Shown: in pieces, positions 61,245 to 64,000 of the stretch
How positions within the stretch are numbered: the stretch's first letter is position 1
Layout: each line of letters starts with the position of its first letter
Assembly: GCA_038150465.1 (NCBI GenBank)
Contig: JAYOTP010000010.1
Span: forward strand, 1 to 64,000
Reading direction: 5' to 3'
Origin: RFXV01 sp038150465
GTDB taxonomy: Bacteria > Bacteroidota > Bacteroidia > Flavobacteriales > Schleiferiaceae
Length of the DNA: 64,000 bases
Translations under genes and position numbers: made by a program
Notes under the pieces: model-generated
Database searches by the model: none
The model's input: only the letters and a program-made list of their open reading frames with translations
What the model was told of the DNA's origin: nothing

Positions 61245-61703
61245 TCAGGAAGCGTTCTTCTCAGCTACTACTTCAAATTCCAGCTCAGCCTGAACATCTC
61301 TGTGGAAGCGAACTTTTGCTGTGTAGCGTCCCATGGTTTTGATGACCGAACCTGGGATCTGAATGAACTTCTTGTCGATCTGTATCCCCTGTCGACCCAA
61401 TTCCAGGGCGAGGTCCGCATTTGACAGTGAGCCGAACAACTTATTGCCTTGCCCTACTTTGGCAGTCAGCTGAACACTCATTTCCTTGAGTTTGTCTGCC
61501 TGTGTCTGGGCGTCGTCAACCAGTTTGGTTTCCTTGTGCGCTCTTTGTCTGAGATTCTCAGCCAATACTTTTTTTGCGCTGTCGGTGGCCAGAATTCCAA
61601 ATCCCTGAGGGATGAGGTAGTTCCTGCCGTATCCGTTCTTCACCTGTACGATGTCGTCAGTGAAGCCCAGATTCTCTACGTCTTTTTTCAGAATGATCTC
61701 CAT
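61245..61703 (-). CDS. rplI: Ribosomal protein L9 (bL9)
   Basis: 152 residues. The N-terminal KOW-like domain MEIILKKDVENLGFTDDIVQ with NGYGRNYLIPQGFGILA is diagnostic of bL9; a long connecting helix leads to the C-terminal domain. Third gene of rpsF-rpsR-rplI, 6 bases after rpsR. It binds near the L1 stalk and restrains the ribosome against slippage. Confidence 0.96.
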   Translation of the reverse strand: MEIILKKDVENLGFTDDIVQVKNGYGRNYLIPQGFGILATDSAKKVLAENLRQRAHKETKLVDDAQTQADKLKEMSVQLTAKVGQGNKLFGSLSNADLALELGRQGIQIDKKFIQIPGSVIKTMGRYTAKVRFHRDVQAELEFEVVAEKNAS

Positions 61704-61709
61704 GATGTC

Positions 61710-62003
61710 TTATTTGAGATTGTCTGCAACGTATGGCATCAAAGCCAGGTGACGGGCTCTTTTGATGGCCTGCGACAATTTGCGCTGGTACTTCAAAGAG
61801 GTGCCTGTCAGCCGGCGTGGAAGGATCTTTCCCTGGTCGTTCACGAACGAAAGAAGGAAGTCAGCATCCTTGTAATCGATATGCTTGATGCCCGTCTTTT
61901 TGAAGAAGCAAAAACGCCCTTTCGTACCCGTATCGATCTGTATGGGCTGGAGATATCTGATCTCACTCTGGGATTGGCCAGAGGCCGCTTGTAAATCGCT
62001 CAT
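61710..62003 (-). CDS. rpsR: Ribosomal protein S18 (bS18)
   Basis: 97 residues with CFFKKTGIKHIDYKDADFL and ILPRRLTGTSLKYQRKLSQA, diagnostic of bS18. It pairs with bS6 on the 30S platform. In Flavobacterium johnsoniae ribosomes, bS18, bS6 and bS21 bury the anti-Shine-Dalgarno end of 16S rRNA, which agrees with the lack of SD sites in this window. It starts 9 bases after the rpsF stop. Confidence 0.96.
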   Translation of the reverse strand: MSDLQAASGQSQSEIRYLQPIQIDTGTKGRFCFFKKTGIKHIDYKDADFLLSFVNDQGKILPRRLTGTSLKYQRKLSQAIKRARHLALMPYVADNLK

Positions 62004-62012
62004 GTTTCCGAA

Positions 62013-62351
62013 TTAAGATTTAGACTTCAACTTTCCCTTTCGCTTCTCTGCATACTCCTTGGCGTATTTATCCAAGGCTACAGAGAGAAAGCGCATCACG
62101 CGCTCATCTCGTTTCAACTCGACCTCGAGGTTGCGGATGCCTTCTCCAGGCATGTCGAATTCGAGCATTTGGTAGAAGCCAGACTTCTTTTTCTCGATGG
62201 GATAGGCCAGTTTTCGCAGCCCCCAGTCTTCTGTGTGGCTCACCTTGCCTCCTTGGGCGTCGATGATGCCTTTGAATTTTTTAACCGTTTCCCCCACCTG
62301 CTCGGCAGATAGGACGGGATTAAGGATGAAAACGGTTTCGTAGGTATTCAT
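62013..62351 (-). CDS. rpsF: Ribosomal protein S6 (bS6)
   Basis: 112 residues from the ATG of MNTYETVFILNPVLSAEQVG; the open frame upstream to 62447 crosses the promoter and is not family-like. EDWGLRKLAYPIEKKKSGFY is the bS6 signature. First gene of rpsF-rpsR-rplI. There is no Shine-Dalgarno sequence before the ATG. Confidence 0.96.
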   Translation of the reverse strand: MNTYETVFILNPVLSAEQVGETVKKFKGIIDAQGGKVSHTEDWGLRKLAYPIEKKKSGFYQMLEFDMPGEGIRNLEVELKRDERVMRFLSVALDKYAKEYAEKRKGKLKSKS

Positions 62352-62382
62352 TTGTTCGTGTATTCGTTTTTTATTGGGAGCG

Positions 62383-62390
62383 CGAAGATA
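62383..62390 (-). promoter_or_regulatory. Candidate -7 box of the rpsF operon
   Basis: TATCTTCG on the minus strand (one mismatch to TAnnTTTG), 31 bases before the rpsF ATG. It lies in a 241-base divergent region shared with the NtrC-type gene, the rest of which shows no further clear signal. Confidence 0.45.
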
Positions 62391-62592
62391 CAATTTAATG
62401 CTCTTCTCTTTATCAGCTGTACATTGACCGCTGATTTGAGGCTGCAAATGCTTCCGAATTCAGGTCATTTATGTGTCCTTGCAATAAGACAGTTTGGGGT
62501 TTATCCCGTTCAGCATTGAAAAAAAAAGCAGATAGTTCGATATTCTTTCCGTGTTCCCGGTTTTATCTTTCGGTGCTTTCATTGCGCTATAT

Positions 62593-63930
62593 ATGACCAT
62601 TTTCATAGTTGAAGACAACGAGATCTACGCCAAGACGCTTCATTATCAAATGTCCGTCGATCCGGAAAATGAGGTAGAGGTATTTTCATCGGGAAAAGAA
62701 TTTTTCAGGAACATTGACCGGCGTCCCGATCTGATCACTTTGGATTATCGTCTTCCGGACATGAATGGGATCGAGGTTCTAAAGCGCATCCAAAAGGAAA
62801 TTCCGGGCACTCCGGTCATTGTCATCTCCGGGCAGGAGGATGTGGATACCGCTGTGGGACTGCTCAAAGAAGGCGTGTACGATTACATAGTCAAGAATGA
62901 AAATACCAAAGATCGGATCTGGAATGCGCTCCAGCATGTGAAGGAAAAGATCGAACTGACAGACGAGATAGAAAGGCTGCGGGAAGAGGTCAATGTGAAA
63001 TACGACTTCTCTAATATTAAAGGCAACAGCGATGAACTCAAGAAGGTACTCAAGCTTGTTGAAAAGGCGGCTAAGACGAATATCATAGTCAGCATCAGCG
63101 GAGAAACGGGAACAGGTAAAGAGCAGATCGCCAAGGCCATTCACTACAACAGCAGCCTGAGGAAACGGCCATTCGTAGCGGTCAATATGGCGGCAATCCC
63201 CACTGAGCTCATTGAAAGCGAGCTCTTTGGATATGAGAAGGGTGCATTTACCGGTGCGGACACCCGAAAGTTGGGGCGCTTTGAAGAAGCCAATGGGGGT
63301 ACTTTGTTTCTGGACGAGATCGGAGAATTGGAGTTGTCGCTTCAATCCAAATTGCTCCGGGTGCTGCAGGAAAAAGAAGTCATCCGGCTGGGCAGCAATA
63401 CGCCTCAAAAAGTCAATGCCCGCATCATTGTAGCGACCAACAGGAATCTCAAGGAAGAGGTGAACAAGGGAACTTTCAGAGAGGATCTGTACTTCCGGCT
63501 TTTGGGCTTTCCGATCGAATTGCCTCCCTTGAAAGCCAGGGGAAACGATGTGTTGATCCTGTCCAAGCATTTTGCTGAGGCCTTCTGCAAAGAGAACAAA
63601 CTCAAAAAAGTGAGTATTTCGCCAGCCGCCCAAACGAGATTGAAGAAATACGACTGGCCGGGCAATGTCAGGGAGCTCAAGGCTTTGGTGGAATTGGCCG
63701 TGGTATTGTGCGATGACCACGTCATAGAATTGGAGCACCTCAACTTTCAAGAAGCCCAGGTCCTGGACCAGATGCACACAGGAAAAAAGACACTGAAGCA
63801 ATACGTGCGCGAGATCATCCTGCATCATCTGGAGGTGAACGGTCAGAATGTTCTGAAAGTCGCCGAAGAATTGGATATTGGTAAATCAACCGTGTACAGG
63901 GAGTTAAAGAAGATGAAAAGTGATGGGTGA
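62593..63930 (+). CDS. NtrC-type sigma-54-dependent response regulator
   Basis: 445 residues from the ATG of MTIFIVEDNEIYAKTLHYQM; upstream in-frame codons are not family-like. The receiver domain (1 to about 120) has the acidic pair in EDNE, phospho-acceptor Asp51 in LITLDYRLPDMNG and Lys101. The AAA+ domain (about 140-375) has Walker A GETGTGKE, the sigma-54 contact loop GAFTGAD and GGTLFLDEIGELELSLQSKL. A Fis-type helix-turn-helix ends the protein. It should activate sigma-54 promoters when phosphorylated. An Hpt-domain gene overlaps its 3' end, suggesting a phosphorelay. Confidence 0.94.
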   Translation: MTIFIVEDNEIYAKTLHYQMSVDPENEVEVFSSGKEFFRNIDRRPDLITLDYRLPDMNGIEVLKRIQKEIPGTPVIVISGQEDVDTAVGLLKEGVYDYIVKNENTKDRIWNALQHVKEKIELTDEIERLREEVNVKYDFSNIKGNSDELKKVLKLVEKAAKTNIIVSISGETGTGKEQIAKAIHYNSSLRKRPFVAVNMAAIPTELIESELFGYEKGAFTGADTRKLGRFEEANGGTLFLDEIGELELSLQSKLLRVLQEKEVIRLGSNTPQKVNARIIVATNRNLKEEVNKGTFREDLYFRLLGFPIELPPLKARGNDVLILSKHFAEAFCKENKLKKVSISPAAQTRLKKYDWPGNVRELKALVELAVVLCDDHVIELEHLNFQEAQVLDQMHTGKKTLKQYVREIILHHLEVNGQNVLKVAEELDIGKSTVYRELKKMKSDG

Positions 63931-64000
63931 TCATGAAAAAAAAGATCTGTACGATCTGGGTTATCTCGAAGAGTTGTCAGGTGGCAGCAAGGAATTCGTG
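63923..64000 (+). CDS. Hpt-domain protein, N-terminal fragment
   Basis: The first 26 residues, MGDHEKKDLYDLGYLEELSG and onward to KEFV, run to the window edge. YDLGYLEELSGGSKEF resembles the first helix of histidine phosphotransfer (Hpt) domains, which typically read YDLSxLxEISGGDxEFI. The active histidine would lie outside. The start overlaps the regulator gene by 8 bases. The call rests on a short stretch. Confidence 0.6.
   Translation, partial: MGDHEKKDLYDLGYLEELSGGSKEFV

Noticed and set aside
1..64000. Mobile elements, CRISPR arrays, prophage or toxin-antitoxin loci
   Set aside because: No transposase, integrase, terminal inverted repeats, regularly spaced repeats or tRNA-adjacent insertions were seen; gene content is core metabolism and envelope functions.

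Overview
The window is a gene-dense chromosomal stretch of about 52-53% GC from a member of the Bacteroidota, most likely a Flavobacteriales-type lineage. The evidence is a secreted protein with a type B (gliding-motility-associated) C-terminal sorting domain followed directly by a PorP/SprF-family gene, a PorE-like TPR/propeller/OmpA protein, Bacteroidota-restricted small families (DUF5606-, DUF6952- and DUF6438-like), the gene order purH-mreBCD-mrdA-rodA, TAnnTTTG-type -7 promoter boxes and an absence of obvious Shine-Dalgarno sites. I see no mobile element, tRNA, rRNA or CRISPR array. Two runs of exactly 100 N show that this is a scaffolded draft, perhaps a metagenome bin.

Layout. 1-4.7 kb: the end of a ComM-like gene, two GT4 glycosyltransferases and the periplasmic folding factor PpiD. 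4.7-11.8 kb (minus): the rod-shape operon rodA-mrdA-mreD-mreC-mreB with purH upstream; mreB is split by an assembly gap flanked by a 55-bp duplicate. 11.9-14 kb: a MacB/FtsX-like permease, a GAF protein and a DgkA-family kinase. 14.1-19.3 kb: a 1194-residue T9SS adhesin-like protein with a large internal duplication, and a PorP/SprF protein carrying a coiled coil and a SPOR-like tail. 19.3-29.3 kb: mfd, then a plus-strand run of def, a lipoprotein, a DUF5606-like gene, mazG, sixA, ppk1, ppx, a thioredoxin and a small DUF6952-like gene. 29.3-33.9 kb (minus): priA, pfkA and an RlmL-type methyltransferase. 33.9-38 kb: SSS symporter, TauE-like, ZIP and peroxiredoxin genes. 38-43 kb (minus): a DUF6438-like lipoprotein, yidC, pyrG and fbp. 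43-46.6 kb: a GNAT gene, then a deoxyhypusine-synthase-like gene and arginine decarboxylase (polyamine pair), and an NTF2-like protein. 46.7-52.5 kb: typA, phosphoglucomutase, trmD, a NusG/UpxY-like regulator and rplS. 52.5-56.8 kb (minus): a PorE-like gene and a DAACS symporter, separated by the second gap, then aroC. 56.9-62.4 kb: hutI-ftcD, then rimO and the rpsF-rpsR-rplI ribosomal operon. 62.6-64 kb: an NtrC-type regulator overlapping the start of an Hpt-domain gene.

Most of the content is housekeeping: cell-wall elongation, nucleotide synthesis, repair, translation, and carbon and phosphate metabolism. The parts most specific to the lineage are the type IX secretion pieces (adhesin, PorP/SprF-SPOR fusion, PorE-like anchor), the polyamine pair, the orphan NusG paralogue and the regulator/Hpt pair cut by the window edge. 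No stretch over about 300 bases lacks a gene. Genes are packed tightly, many neighbours overlap by 4 bases (NTGA), and about a quarter of the genes appear to start at GTG or TTG.
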